From: DATBJG01 sp963790545
Lineage (GTDB): Bacteria > Acidobacteriota > Vicinamibacteria > Vicinamibacterales > JAMQPK01
Length of the DNA: 64,000 bases
NCBI GenBank assembly: GCA_963790545.1
Contig: CAWBPA010000025.1
Span: 254,132 to 318,131 of the forward strand
Direction of reading: 5' to 3'
Below are positions 16,508 through 25,858 of this stretch, one piece after another. The position numbers were made by a program, and so were the translations under genes. Each line of letters begins with the position of its first letter. Position 1 is the stretch's first letter. The notes below the pieces were generated by a model. The model searched no databases. It had not been told where the DNA came from and saw only the letters and a list, made by a program, of their open reading frames with translations.

Positions 16508-16825
16508 GTGCGTCATCCTGACCCAAGAAGGGACGGCGACGAACACGCGGCTCGGCTGCTGAAGCACATTCTTGTGGCGATCCACGGTGTGTTCCCACAC
16601 GCAGACCTCTCGGTTGAACCAGACGAATTCAACAACATCGTGCTCTCAGTCGGAGCCGATTGCAGGGTCAAGATTACCGAGCGGTTTCTCGAGGCCGAAG
16701 ATGGGCTCACGAGCGCAATTTATTCTCTGGGGAGTCTAGCCGTGCATCTCCGCTGTCTGCAGTCCGGTGATACCTTGATGGTGACCCACCATGGACTACG
16801 CTTGATTCCCAACAACGAAACGTAA
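16508..16825 (+). CDS. Hypothetical protein (~105 residues)
   Basis: I do not recognise the family. The convincing part runs from 'DGDEHAARLLKHILVAIHGV' through 'EPDEFNNIVLSVGADCRVKI' to 'LMVTHHGLRLIPNNET'. This looks like a small alpha/beta domain with alternating strands. A GTG at 16508 is the most plausible start because residues upstream in the same frame (to 16433) are Arg-rich and look non-coding. Another frame just upstream (GVELLQESVKFLQGCHACVI) also looks protein-like and could be the true N-terminus joined by a frameshift. It is convergent with the DUF3618 operon. Confidence 0.5.
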   Translation: MRHPDPRRDGDEHAARLLKHILVAIHGVFPHADLSVEPDEFNNIVLSVGADCRVKITERFLEAEDGLTSAIYSLGSLAVHLRCLQSGDTLMVTHHGLRLIPNNET

Positions 16826-16850
16826 CGCCGCTTGAGCTCTTCCCTGTAAG

Positions 16851-17846
16851 CTAATTTGCACCCTCGTCGACCGCCTGTTGTACCTGCTGGGCCGTGTCCT
16901 GAACCTTTTCTTTGATTGTTTCCTTCACTTCCCTGACTTTTTCTTTGGCCTGATCGAGCACTCTATCGCGCGTTTCGCCCATCCATTCGTGTTCGGTTTC
17001 AGTTGCGCGGAACGTGGCACCCACCGCCGCGCCCAACGCAAACGCCACACCCGCCAGCGACAACGGGTTCTGGTCCATCATGCGTTCCAGTCCCGACCGT
17101 GCGTCCGTTGACACGTCGGCGACCTTTCGCACGGCGCGCCGTGAGCTGTCGACCACGGCTTCCTGGGCCCGACTCGAGGCATCTGCAACGGCATGTGTTG
17201 CGCGCTCGGCCGCACTCGTGACGGCACGACGTGTACGCTCGACAGCCCCTTCAGCATTCATGAAGTCGGCAGAGCGTTTTCGGCTCGCATTCGTGTTGCG
17301 GAGACCCCAATAGGCCAACCCGACTCCGGCGGCCAACAACAACGGGGCATTTTCCTTGAGGGACCCGGCGATGCGGTCTCTCCGCGGCCGGAAGGACGGT
17401 GCTTCGGGAAGATATCCACGATCCGAGGATTCATGCTCCCAGTCGGTGCCTCGGCGCAGCCGCGATTGATATTGAGTCCGGAGCAACAGCCATGTGGCCC
17501 CGACCCCGACCATCGCCGCCGGAATCGGATTGTCTCGGACAACCTGGCCAAATCCGGCCGCAGTCTCAGACGTCTGAGAGGCCAGTTGACTGGCGGTGTC
17601 GCCGGCCTTCCGCGCCACCGACCTGACGCGGCCGACGGCGGCCTCTTTGACCGCCTCCTTGGCCTGCGTCACCAGATGTTGCGGGCTCAGGCGTTCCTGG
17701 ATTGCATCGATCGTCTCACCCATATCCGCCCGCGTGGCTTCAATCCGCGACCGGATTCGTCCCGGCGTATCTACCCACGATGACTCAGGGGCGGGTGGGT
17801 TTGCAGTCCCGCCTTCCGGGGTCATCTCATTTGTGTCTTTAGCCAT
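16851..17846 (-). CDS. DUF3618-domain protein
   Basis: The 331-residue protein carries a DUF3618 motif near its N-terminus: 'IEATRADMGETIDAIQERLSP' (residues 33-53). Two hydrophobic stretches follow (PAAMVGVGATWLLLR, LLLAAGVGLAYWGLR). A third glycine-rich helix lies near residue 275 (SLAGVAFALGAAVGATF). The rest is Ala/Arg/Glu-rich helix, probably coiled coil ('RTRRAVTSAAERATHAVADA'). Such proteins sit in operons with holin-like partners and are thought to be membrane-associated; no function is established. Its first 25 bases overlap the end of the holin-like gene (17822-17846). Confidence 0.85.
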   Translation of the reverse strand: MAKDTNEMTPEGGTANPPAPESSWVDTPGRIRSRIEATRADMGETIDAIQERLSPQHLVTQAKEAVKEAAVGRVRSVARKAGDTASQLASQTSETAAGFGQVVRDNPIPAAMVGVGATWLLLRTQYQSRLRRGTDWEHESSDRGYLPEAPSFRPRRDRIAGSLKENAPLLLAAGVGLAYWGLRNTNASRKRSADFMNAEGAVERTRRAVTSAAERATHAVADASSRAQEAVVDSSRRAVRKVADVSTDARSGLERMMDQNPLSLAGVAFALGAAVGATFRATETEHEWMGETRDRVLDQAKEKVREVKETIKEKVQDTAQQVQQAVDEGAN

Positions 17847-18235
17847 TGTGCGTCCTCTTTCAGGGTCTCAATTGTTTGTCGGGGTTTAATATTGGTCCGC
17901 CGCAGTGTGGCAAGGCCCTGCCGGTACAGCAGGCACCCGACTCCGGCAACAAGGGCACCACCCACCAGGGCCGCGGCCCAGGGCGGGAGGTCGAGGGCAA
18001 CGAGCCCAAGCACGACCGCCGCGACCACCGCAAGGAATCCTGCATAGGCCATCAGGCCACCTGCGGCAATGAGGGCGGCATTTTTTCCGAGCTCGCTTGT
18101 TTTTGTCGTGAGCTCGCTTCTGGCAAGCTCGAATTCCTGCTGGATGAGCGTTCGGGTCTCTCGTGTCAGTTCTGCAAACAGCTCACCCAGGCTTCGATCG
18201 TCTCTTTGATCTGGCATAGCACCACTCCACCGCAC
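17822..18235 (-). CDS. Phage-holin-family (Holin_X / YqjE-like) membrane protein
   Basis: The 137-residue protein has the family pattern: an amphipathic N-terminal helix (SLGELFAELTRETRTLIQQE then 'FELARSELTTKTSELG') followed by two membrane helices ('ALIAAGGLMAYAGFLAVVAA', 'WAAALVGGALVAGVGCLLYR'). This layout is shared by YqjE and Actinobacterial holin-X proteins; despite the name they are not lysis proteins. It is the middle gene of a three-gene operon with overlap to DUF3618. Relatives of this cluster are stress- or stationary-phase-linked in other bacteria. Confidence 0.85.
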   Translation of the reverse strand: MRWSGAMPDQRDDRSLGELFAELTRETRTLIQQEFELARSELTTKTSELGKNAALIAAGGLMAYAGFLAVVAAVVLGLVALDLPPWAAALVGGALVAGVGCLLYRQGLATLRRTNIKPRQTIETLKEDAQWLKTQMR

Positions 18236-18296
18236 GCCGAGCTATCCTCGACTCCAGGGTTCGTCCCCCTCGGCAAACTGGAGAGGGGAGTTGAAT

Positions 18297-18812
18297 TCAG
18301 ATGACTCGACCGATCTCGGCCGAGCTTTTGAGGAAGCGGGCAGCGACCACCCCGACGGCAAAGCTCCCGGCAAGCAACAACGCGGGTTGCCGCCTTCCAA
18401 ATGCTTGAAGGTCTCGCACCATGTCGCGGACGTCCCGTTGCCGAACACGATCGATCCACTCCTCGACCTGATCGACGCCGCGTTCCACATAGTCGGCCAC
18501 TGCGGCGTGGTCCTGCCGGCGCAACTGTTCGCTCGTGTGACGAACGGCTTCGACCGTGGAGCTTAACGTCTCGGTCAGGCGGTCTTTTTGGGTTGAAATT
18601 TGCGTCGCAGCTTTCTCACGAATTTGAGCCGCCACGCCCTGAGGCTTCGCTCCAGCAGCCTGAGGCTCACGCTGAAGCGGTCGTTCTTCCGTTTGAGTCG
18701 CCCACGGGCCGCCAGCGTTCTCCAGTTGATGCGATACGTCGCGTGACAGATCGTCGGAGGCCCCCGTGTCCGCCCGCTTGTCCGTCGTGCGACGACTTGT
18801 AGGTTCAGCCAT
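18297..18812 (-). CDS. Hypothetical membrane-anchored protein, first gene of holin/DUF3618 operon
   Basis: The ATG at 18810-18812 follows GGGGAAAGGA by eight bases, giving 171 residues. The first 70 are polar and low-complexity (RRTTDKRADTGASDD). A helical region (residues 70-145: 'VAAQIREKAATQISTQKDRL') and one membrane helix near the C-terminus (PALLLAGSFAVGVVAARFL) follow. The arrangement resembles the 'nutrient deprivation-induced' proteins that accompany DUF3618 and holin-like genes, but I cannot assign it firmly. A perfect inverted repeat 68 bp upstream may control the operon. Confidence 0.7.
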   Translation of the reverse strand: MAEPTSRRTTDKRADTGASDDLSRDVSHQLENAGGPWATQTEERPLQREPQAAGAKPQGVAAQIREKAATQISTQKDRLTETLSSTVEAVRHTSEQLRRQDHAAVADYVERGVDQVEEWIDRVRQRDVRDMVRDLQAFGRRQPALLLAGSFAVGVVAARFLKSSAEIGRVI

Positions 18813-18879
18813 TACGAGTCCTTTCCCCGCTCTCATGACAATTGATCAAACCGCGTTCTACCTTGGTTGACTCCAATAG

Positions 18880-18901
18880 CAAAATTGGCTCCACAATTTT
18901 G
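18880..18901. promoter_or_regulatory. Inverted repeat CAAAATTG-N6-CAATTTTG upstream of the holin/DUF3618 operon
   Basis: Perfect 8-bp arms with a 6-bp spacer lie in an AT-rich island, 68 bp upstream of the operon's first start codon and between divergent or tandem genes. This size and spacing suit a dimeric repressor operator. No run of T follows on either side that would make it a strong terminator. It occupies the otherwise empty stretch 18813-19120. Confidence 0.55.
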
Positions 18902-19120
18902 TCCGCTTTTGGATGGAATTCGATGCACCCGTGTTCCATGTGTACTCGACCTGTATTTGTCTTCTTCATGTGACGCCGCTAGATACACGCCCGCCTGGGC
19001 GTGATCCGCCGTGACCTGCAAATAGGTGATGTGCGAGGAGGGATGGGCTCGTGAGTTTGCGAGCGGACGAAGACCTGGACCGCTGGATCGTGGTGTGCTA
19101 CGGTCCTTACAGAACGAGAA

Positions 19121-19276
19121 CTACCGGCCCACCAAAATCAGGACCCCGGCGACCAGCCCGAGAACGGCCAGGAAGGGGCCCGGCAGCGCGAGTGAGAGCA
19201 TGCCAACGAGGCCGTACAGAATCAGCCAGATTGCCAGAACCAGCATGCCTGCGTTTCGTTGAAGCCGGACTGCCAT
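19121..19276 (-). CDS. 51-residue two-helix membrane protein
   Basis: A short gene on the minus strand starts at the ATG at 19274-19276, behind AAAGGGGACACAC. It encodes MAVRLQRNAGMLVLAIWLIL and a second hydrophobic stretch (PGPFLAVLGLVAGVLILVG), ending GR-stop at 19121. The two helices are joined by a short turn (YGLVGMLSLALPG). Proteins of this size and pattern recur in many soil bacteria next to stress genes; none has a known function. The good ribosome site and fully hydrophobic pattern support it as real. Confidence 0.8.
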   Translation of the reverse strand: MAVRLQRNAGMLVLAIWLILYGLVGMLSLALPGPFLAVLGLVAGVLILVGR

Positions 19277-19353
19277 GTGTGTCCCCTTTCCGTGGCCATG
19301 CCGACTCCGTCAGTTTTCAGTTTCTGGAGGCCTTCTGGCAACTGAAAACTGCA

Positions 19354-22130
19354 CTAAGGGTCTTTCGTCTTTCCGTGCTGAATCTCCAGACGCTGGCGTT
19401 TCAGGTAGAGCCCTTTGCGGGACAGGCCAAGCAGGCGTGCCGCCGCATCGAACCTGCCGCCGGTCGTGCGGAAGGCGTGATCGAGCATCGCGCGCTCGAG
19501 CCTCTGGGTGGCCACGTCGAGCGGCTGATCGAGCCTGATCAAAACGTCTGAGACAGTAGGCCGCGACCGCTGCGCTTCGGGGGTCACGGCAATGGCCGCT
19601 ATTTCTGGCGACAAGTGATCGGGAACGAGCACGCTATTCGGGTCTGCCATGGCCACGGCGCGTCGGATCTCGTTGGCGAGCTGACGCACATTCCCAGGCC
19701 AGGAAAAAAGGCCCAGGCAATCGAGTGCCTCGTCTGAGATGTCGATACGCCCCTTGCGAAACTCCTCGGCAAATATTCGCAGGAAATAGCTGACGAGCGC
19801 CGGTATTTCCTCCCGTCGTTCCCTCAAGGGCGGTAGCTGATACCAGACCGCATTGAGCCGGTAGAAGAGATCCTCTCGAAATTGCCCATCGAGGATCAAC
19901 CGATCCAGATGGGCATGAGTCGCCGCGATGATGCGAACGTCCACCTTGACAGGATGAACGTCTCCAAGCGGATAGATTTCGGCAGACTCCAGAAAACGCA
20001 ATAACTTTGGTTGAGATTCGCGACTCAGATCGCCGATTTCGTCCAGAAAGAGCGTCCCTCCATTCGCAGCTCTGACAAGTCCGGAGAAATCTTGATGGGC
20101 CCCGGTAAAGGCGCCACGCCGATGGCCGAAGAGTTGGCTATCGAGCAATTCTTTCGGCACGGCGGTGCAGTTGAACGCGACAAACGGTCCGTTCGACCGC
20201 GACGAGCATCGATGAATCAGGCGTGCCAGGACTTCCTTCCCGGCACCCGTTTCTCCGGTGATCAGCACGGGGATATCTGTCGGAGCAATTCGTTTCGCGT
20301 TTGTGGTAATCACCTTCATCGCGTGAGAGACGATTACGGCTCCTGTTTCCTCGGTTTCGATGGGTGAAGGCCAGAGCGGATCGTGACCCCGTGGATGCCC
20401 ACGAGACATGCCAATCTCTGCAAACGCCTTGATGAGTCTGATCAAGGCGACGCAGAACGCCGAGAGATCGTGGTTCGGGTTCGCTTCAAGGTAGATCGTC
20501 CATGCCGCGTCGGCACTCAGTTCGATCCGAACACGGGTTGAGTCGGCTTGTCGATGGAGCCAGGAAGAATCCGTTGGCAGGGACACGATGATCTGTCGAT
20601 TCCGCCCTTGCTCATTGATCAATGCGATGTGGATGGAACCGCCCGCCTCGGCCAGCAACCAAAACGCTTCAGTGCCCAAGAGCCTGGGGTTCGTTGAAAA
20701 TCTCCGGAGTGCCGCCACCCGCTCCACGATGTTTTTGGATTCTGCACCCTGCCGTCTTTCATCGACCGCTCTGTTCGAGGACCAGTTGGTCAGAAAGGCC
20801 GAATACTCGTCCAACGAGATCACATGGAGTGTTGTGAGCTCGAGTGGCCGAGAAGATTCGGAAGGCTCGCTCGAAATAGGTAGGCGCATCTTGCGGTGAG
20901 GTTCTCGCCGCATGCAACGCCAGCAAGCGCTCGAGTTGCCCCTGATTCTCGAGCGTCATGGACTCATGCTGACTCATCGCTTCGACCGCAATCTCATACG
21001 CTTCGTCCACTCGGCCCGTTGTCAAGAAGATCTCGGCTTTGGCCAGTGCTAAACCAACATGCAGGGAAGAGTCGTGTGGTCTTGGAATCTCGGCTCCGAT
21101 TTTCGACACAAGGTCTTCCGCTTCTTTCCATCGGCCCAAGCGTCCGAGCAACAGCAACTTCGTCCGTATCCCCCAGTATCGGTTGTAGGCAGTCGAGCAG
21201 CTGGTTCGAGGCCAACACGATGTCGATTTGTTGCAACATCCCTTCGCATCGAACCAGGTCTCCACGCCTGAGAAACACCTGCGCGAGCGCATCTAGCACT
21301 CCGATTTCATTGTTCCCGCCTCTCTGGCACATCACGAGCGCTTCGTTGAGGTGCTGTTCCGCTTCGTCGAGACGTCCGAGACTCAGCAGAACTTGTCCAA
21401 GGTTCAGCCTCGCGGCAAGCGCAGTATTGAAATTTCCCGACTCCCGGGCGCACTTGAGTGCGACGAGTCCCTGGTGGACCGCATCGTCCCACTCGGAACA
21501 AAACAATGAAACACACAAGCCAGCGACAGCCGCATTTCCTTCGAGGTACACGTTTGGCGCGTTCCTCAGGAGAGCGTTCGCCGTGGTCAGGTGTCGCTTG
21601 GCGAGGTCGAAGAGCCCCCTTCTTGTCTCAGCTTCTGCAAGACAGATGTGCAGGGTGATTGCCAGGAACGGATTACCGGTTCTCTGAACGTTCTGTCTCA
21701 GAGCCGGTAGTGTCGTCGAGACCGCCGCAATTTCATCGCCAGCGACCTGAAGCGAAAGCAGACGCAGTTGCGCCAGACACAACTGCTCGAGATTCTGATG
21801 CGCTTCAGCCAGGGCGAATGCACTGTCGTAATGTCGTCGAGCTTGTTCGAGTTGACCGGTATCCCGGCAAATGGTTCCAAGCACGAGGAGGCACTGAACG
21901 CGTGACGAGCTGTCGAGATCGCGTTGCTGGAGCAAACGTCGCGCAAGCGACTCCGCATCGGCAGCCGCACCCATGCGCATTTGAAGTTCCGCGACAAGCG
22001 CCTGTGTGGCCAGACTGCGTCGGCTTGCCGGATCTTTCAACACCAGTTTCAGCGCGTCCTTGAAGTGCCCGGTCCTCAAGGCAAGCGTCAGCCTGTCCGG
22101 TCGAGAGTCGGCCGGTTGATTGCTGGTCAT
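19354..22130 (-). CDS. TPR-sigma54-dependent activator (Fis-type HTH), two frameshifts
   Basis: Three frames join into one protein of about 920 residues. The N-terminal half is a TPR superhelix beginning at ATG 22130 (MTSNQPADSRPDRLTLALRT), with repeats such as 'LARRLLQQRDLDSSSRVQCL' and 'ALAARLNLGQVLLSLGRLDE'. The C-terminal half is a sigma54 AAA+ domain: Walker A GETGAGKE, the sigma-contact loop GAFTGAH, Walker B TLFLDEIG and arginine finger FREDLFYRLN. It ends in a Fis helix-turn-helix (FDAAARLLGLSRKGLYLKRQ). Frame is lost at a C5 run (21170-21174; one base fewer restores 'PILGIRTKLLLLG') and again near 20765. The intact GAFTGA means it can activate sigma54 promoters. TPR-coupled activators of this kind are typical of Acidobacteriota; the signal is unknown. 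Confidence 0.85.
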
Positions 22131-22356
22131 CTGAGTCGGGCAAGCGATGAACGTGACCGAGCGACTAGAGGTGGCACTTTCACAAAGCGGATGTCCGAAA
22201 GGGCAAGGACTGGCGGACGCGATCTGACGCGCGATGCCTGGGACAGCATGGGGGAACGCCTCCCGGAGCGAGCGCCGACACACGACGAAGCGAGGTGCCT
22301 CACCGGGCGTGGTGAGGCACGCGGGGGAACCTGATTTCTGACCTTCGAACTTGGAA

Positions 22357-22611
22357 CTACGGCCGCGCTGGTCCGAGCATCGCGGGCGCTAGCATCGGAA
22401 TCGCCGGCCGGCGGATCTCGTCGAGCGACGTCATCAACACGCGCTGCGACCCGCCCAGCGTTCGAATCGTTTGCAGCTTGCCGTCACGAATCCGGTTGTA
22501 CACCGTCCGCCGCGAGACCCCGAGCAGCTGCGCTGCCTGCTCGATTGACACGCTGCGACCCACCCGAGGTTCGACGTGCTCCACGTCCGAGAGCTGCCTG
22601 ACTGTCTCCAT
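22357..22611 (-). CDS. Small helix-turn-helix (excisionase/MerR-like) DNA-binding protein
   Basis: The 84-residue protein is almost entirely one winged-HTH domain: 'SVSIEQAAQLLGVSRRTVYN' then 'RIRDGKLQTIRTLGGSQRVL' (residues 20-60). This is the pattern of excisionase-family HTH_17 proteins. It is flanked by Pro-rich ends (PAIPMLAPAMLGPARP). There is no integrase or phage gene nearby, so a transcription-factor role is more likely than excision. The stretch 22612-22895 upstream holds no gene I can support. Confidence 0.85.
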   Translation of the reverse strand: METVRQLSDVEHVEPRVGRSVSIEQAAQLLGVSRRTVYNRIRDGKLQTIRTLGGSQRVLMTSLDEIRRPAIPMLAPAMLGPARP

Positions 22612-22895
22612 AAATTGATCCGCACTCCCCTCTACACCGGCCGCACGCTCGCATGTCGCGTGCCAGGTCGATCACCCAAATGGCGTAGTCCGCAAACTCC
22701 GCTAAATGTTTGCCCCCGCTCGAATTGGTGCACTAGGATGGAGCCGATATTTTGAGGGATGGCCGATTTTGCCAGCCAATCCATTGGCCGCTCAGTGACG
22801 TTTCTGCATGTGCCCGCACGAACACGTGCGCGTAGGGTAAACCCCCATCGTCTGTTCGTCGGTGATGGCCAACCGGTTGGCCGGGAGGCCAAACG

Positions 22896-24698
22896 GTGAG
22901 TGTACAGTTTCGACGATTCCCGTATTTTGTCGCGACACTCGTCGTTCTCATCCTCGTATTCGTTGTGGTCTGGCGCTTCGTGCGCCCGGTGCCGTCGGCC
23001 GATCGCTCGTCCAACCTTCCCCTGAGATCTCCAGCCGAAGTCGTTCCCGGCGGTAGCCTTGTGGGATCGGTCCGCGCCGAGCCGCGCAGCTTCAACCGCT
23101 ACGTCATCAACGGTCAGACAGAGGAAACCGTTGCGTTTCTGACACAAGGCAAGCTCGTCCGCATCAACCGCGTCACCGATGAGGTCGAGCCGTGGCTGGC
23201 GGAAAGCTGGGAGGAAATTCCGAATCCCGAGTCCCGAACTCCGAATCCCGAATCCCGAACCCCCAATCCCCAGTCCGGCCAGGTCTACCGGCTCAAGCTC
23301 CGCCAGGGCGTCACCTTTTCAGATGGCGCCCCGTTCACGTCGGCCGACGTGCTCTTTGCGGTCGAGGCCATCTATGACAAGCGCACTGCCAGCTCGCTGG
23401 CCAGTGCGCTCCAGGTTGGCGGTCGGCCACTGACCGTACGCGCGCTTGGCGATCACGAGGTTGAAATCACCTATCCCTCGACTTACGGACCCGGGGTCCG
23501 GCTGCTCGACGCCTTGTGGATTCTCCCCAGGCACAAGCTGGAACCCGCGCTTCGCGCGGGCACCCTCGGCCAGGCGTGGAACCCTACGACGAACCCGGCG
23601 GAGATGGCGGCAATTGGACCGTTCGTGCTGCAGGACTACCGGCCGGGCGAGCGAATGGTATTCGAGCGCAACCCGCGCTACTGGCGCCGCGACGATGGCG
23701 GCCGACAGCTCCCATACCTGGATCGGTTAACGCTCGAAATTCTGCCCGACCAGGCCGCGGAGCTGCTACGCCTCGAGTCGGGGCAGCTCGACTTCACGCA
23801 CAGCGCCGTCCGCCCCGAAGACTACCTCACCCTGAAACGGGCCCACGACGAAGGGCGCGCGCGGCTGGTCGACCTGGGGATCAGCCTCGATCCCGACTGG
23901 TTCTGGTTCAATCTGGCAGGCGACGGCCGGGCCAAAGCCTGGATGCGGGCGCGGGAGTTCCGCCAGGCCGTCTCGCTCGCGGTCGACCGCAAGGCCTATG
24001 TCGAGCAGGTGTTTCTGGGCGCCGCCGTTCCGGTGCACGGCCCCATCACGCCGGGCAATACCCGGTGGTTCTGGCCCGAGCTGCCCGGCGGCGAGTACGA
24101 TCCCGCCCGCGCACGAATGCTGCTGGCCGATCTCGGCTTGCGCGATGCCAACGGCGACGGCATGCTCGAAGATACAAAGGGGCGTCCCGTGCGCTTTACT
24201 GTCATCCTGCAGCGCGGCATTGCCGCGGTCGAGCGTGGCGCCGCGTTTATTCGTGGCGCGCTGGCACAGGTGGGCGTCGGGCTCGATACGGTGGGCGTCG
24301 ATGCCGGCACGGTGCAGGCACGGTGGGCCAAAGGGGACTACGAGGTCATCTTCCACCGCCTGCCCATGAGCACCACCGATCCCAGCCCCGATTTCTGGTT
24401 CAGCTCGGGCGCCTTCCACATGTGGCACCCGGGACAGCCCAAACCGGCAACCCCGTGGGAACAGGAGATCGATGCCCTGATGATGCGCGAGGCTGCCACC
24501 TCGGACGAGCAGGAGCGCGTCCGCCTTTTCCGTGAGGCGCAGCGAATCCTGAGCGAGCAGTCGCCCGTGCTGTGTTTTGCCGCGCAGCGGCTGTTCCTGG
24601 CCACGAGCGCGCGTCTGACAAACGCGACCCCTTCACGACTGATCCCGCTCATCCTCTGGAGCGCTGACACGCTAGCTGTAGACCACGTGCCGCGGTGA
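22896..24698 (+). CDS. Periplasmic substrate-binding protein of an oligopeptide/nickel-type ABC importer (SBP family 5)
   Basis: The 600-residue lipoprotein-like or anchored binding protein starts at GTG 22896 with a membrane segment (FPYFVATLVVLILVFVVVW). The family-5 core is clear: 'YRLKLRQGVTFSDGAPFTSA', 'TNPAEMAAIGPFVLQDYRPG', 'RMVFERNPRYWR', 'FRQAVSLAVDRKAYVEQVFL'. It should capture peptides or a similar solute and deliver it to the two permeases encoded downstream. An array of eight 7-bp units inside the gene (23221-23276) encodes NPESRTP repeats between LAESWEEI and GQVYRLK, where relatives have only a short turn. No ATPase gene is present in the window for this importer, so a shared or remote ATPase must be used. 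Confidence 0.92.
   Translation: MSVQFRRFPYFVATLVVLILVFVVVWRFVRPVPSADRSSNLPLRSPAEVVPGGSLVGSVRAEPRSFNRYVINGQTEETVAFLTQGKLVRINRVTDEVEPWLAESWEEIPNPESRTPNPESRTPNPQSGQVYRLKLRQGVTFSDGAPFTSADVLFAVEAIYDKRTASSLASALQVGGRPLTVRALGDHEVEITYPSTYGPGVRLLDALWILPRHKLEPALRAGTLGQAWNPTTNPAEMAAIGPFVLQDYRPGERMVFERNPRYWRRDDGGRQLPYLDRLTLEILPDQAAELLRLESGQLDFTHSAVRPEDYLTLKRAHDEGRARLVDLGISLDPDWFWFNLAGDGRAKAWMRAREFRQAVSLAVDRKAYVEQVFLGAAVPVHGPITPGNTRWFWPELPGGEYDPARARMLLADLGLRDANGDGMLEDTKGRPVRFTVILQRGIAAVERGAAFIRGALAQVGVGLDTVGVDAGTVQARWAKGDYEVIFHRLPMSTTDPSPDFWFSSGAFHMWHPGQPKPATPWEQEIDALMMREAATSDEQERVRLFREAQRILSEQSPVLCFAAQRLFLATSARLTNATPSRLIPLILWSADTLAVDHVPR
23221..23276. repeat. Heptamer array inside the binding-protein gene (CGAATCC type, 8 units)
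   Basis: Eight contiguous 7-bp units (CGAATCC, CGAGTCC, CGAACTC, CGAATCC, CGAATCC, CGAACCC, CCAATCC, CCAGTCC) lie in the coding sequence. They are translated as a NPESRTP-like heptapeptide repeat. The gene stays open across it. The same unit family recurs in both permease genes (on the opposite strand in the first) and at 27984-28032. Confidence 0.92.
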
Positions 24699-24813
24699 CT
24701 CGTGTGGACTAAGCGGATCGTCGTCCCGAAGGACGCCGAGCGCCAAAGGCGCGAGGTACAGCGCGTGGGGGTGGGGCCCCGCGCGCATTAAGTTAAGAGC
24801 TCCGCGATCTCCT

Positions 24814-25801
24814 ATGCTCATTTACGTCCTGCGCCGGACCGCCTTCGCGCTGCTGTTCGTGCTGCTCGTTGCCTCACTCGCGCTCGTCATCGTTCGGCTG
24901 GCGCCAGGCGACTACGCCGCGGATCTGTTTGGCATTGGCGCCGATCCGGCCCTGGTGGCTGCCACGCGCGCGACATATGGTCTCGATCGGCCCATCCTCG
25001 AGCAATATGCCGGCTGGCTCGGCCACGCCGCGCGCTTCGACTTTGGCACGTCGTTGCTCTACCGTCGCCCCGTGGCCGACCTCGTCGTTCAGCGGGCGGT
25101 CAACACCGCCATTCTTGCCATCACGGCGCTCGCGATTGCGACGCTCGTCGGCCTGCCGCTTGGCGTGCTCGCGGGCAGCCGGCGCGGCAGCGGCCGAACG
25201 GTGGTGCGCAGCGCGTCTATCTTCTTTTTGTCGATCCCACCCATGCTGATGTCGCTGCTCCTGGTGTTTATTGCCGCGCGCACCGGATGGTTGCCAGTGG
25301 GAGGGATGACTTCGGTGCGATGTCTGGATTGGGATTGGGGATTTGGGGTTGGGGATTCGGGGTTGGATCGCGTGGGCGCGCGATGTGGCGTGGCATCTCC
25401 CGGTGCCGGCCCTTGCGCTGGCGCTGCCGATTGGTGCGATGCTCGAGCGCCTGCTCGCCCAGTCGATGGCCGAAACGATTCGCGCGCCGTTCATCGTGGC
25501 GGCAGAATCGCGCGGCCTGTCGCGCGCACGCCTTGTCTGGCGCCACGCGTTGCGGATTGCGCTCCAGCCGGTCATTGCCATCTACGGCCTTATCGTGGGC
25601 ACGTTGCTGAGCGGGTCATTCATGGTCGAGATCATCACGGCATGGCCGGGACTGGGACGGCTCACGTACGACGCGCTTCGTGGGCGCGACGTCTATCTGG
25701 TGGCGGGATGCGCAGCAGCGGGCGCGGTGTTTCTGGCCATTGGCAGCGTCCTGTCCGACGTCGCCCAGGCAGCGATCGATCCGAGGGTACGTGACCGGTG
25801 A
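24814..25801 (+). CDS. ABC importer permease, DppB/OppB type (frame breaks at a heptamer array)
   Basis: The start (MLIYVLRRTAFALLFVLLVA) and the following membrane segments ('AILAITALAIATLVGLPLGV', 'SIFFLSIPPMLMSLLLVFIA') are those of a DppB-type permease. At 25326-25367 a six-unit heptamer array lies in the gene. Beyond it the expected C-terminal half (EAA-type region 'AAESRGLSRARLVWRHALRI', 'AIYGLIVGTLLSGSFMVEII') is in the next frame, ending at 25801. The original frame stays open to 25794 but encodes nonsense after the array. Losing one 7-bp unit (or one base) between the two halves would restore the frame exactly. Either the array is variable and switches the gene on and off, or the read contains an error at the repeat. 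It lies 115 bp after the binding-protein gene. Confidence 0.82.
25326..25367. repeat. Heptamer array inside permease 1 (GATTCGG type, 6 units), at the frame break
   Basis: Six units of the pattern G(A/G)TT(G/T/C)GG run from 25326 to 25367. They are the reverse complement of the CGAATCC units in the binding-protein and second permease genes. The spacing is 7 bp between all but the first two units (6 bp). The permease reading frame changes at this point. Confidence 0.85.
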
Positions 25802-25821
25802 GCCGGACGTGAAGGTCCGGC
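25802..25821. repeat. REP-like palindrome (GCCGGAC-N6-GTCCGGC), inverted copy of the 3151 element
   Basis: A 7-bp inverted repeat is followed by CTACGTACTG, the reverse complement of the flank seen at 3141-3150. The element starts immediately after the stop of permease 1 (TGA at 25799-25801) and lies before permease 2. Hence two copies of a roughly 30-bp unit lie about 22.6 kb apart in opposite orientation. Confidence 0.85.
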
Positions 25822-25858
25822 CTACGTACTGTTCCTACGCCTGTAAGGTGGTTCGACC

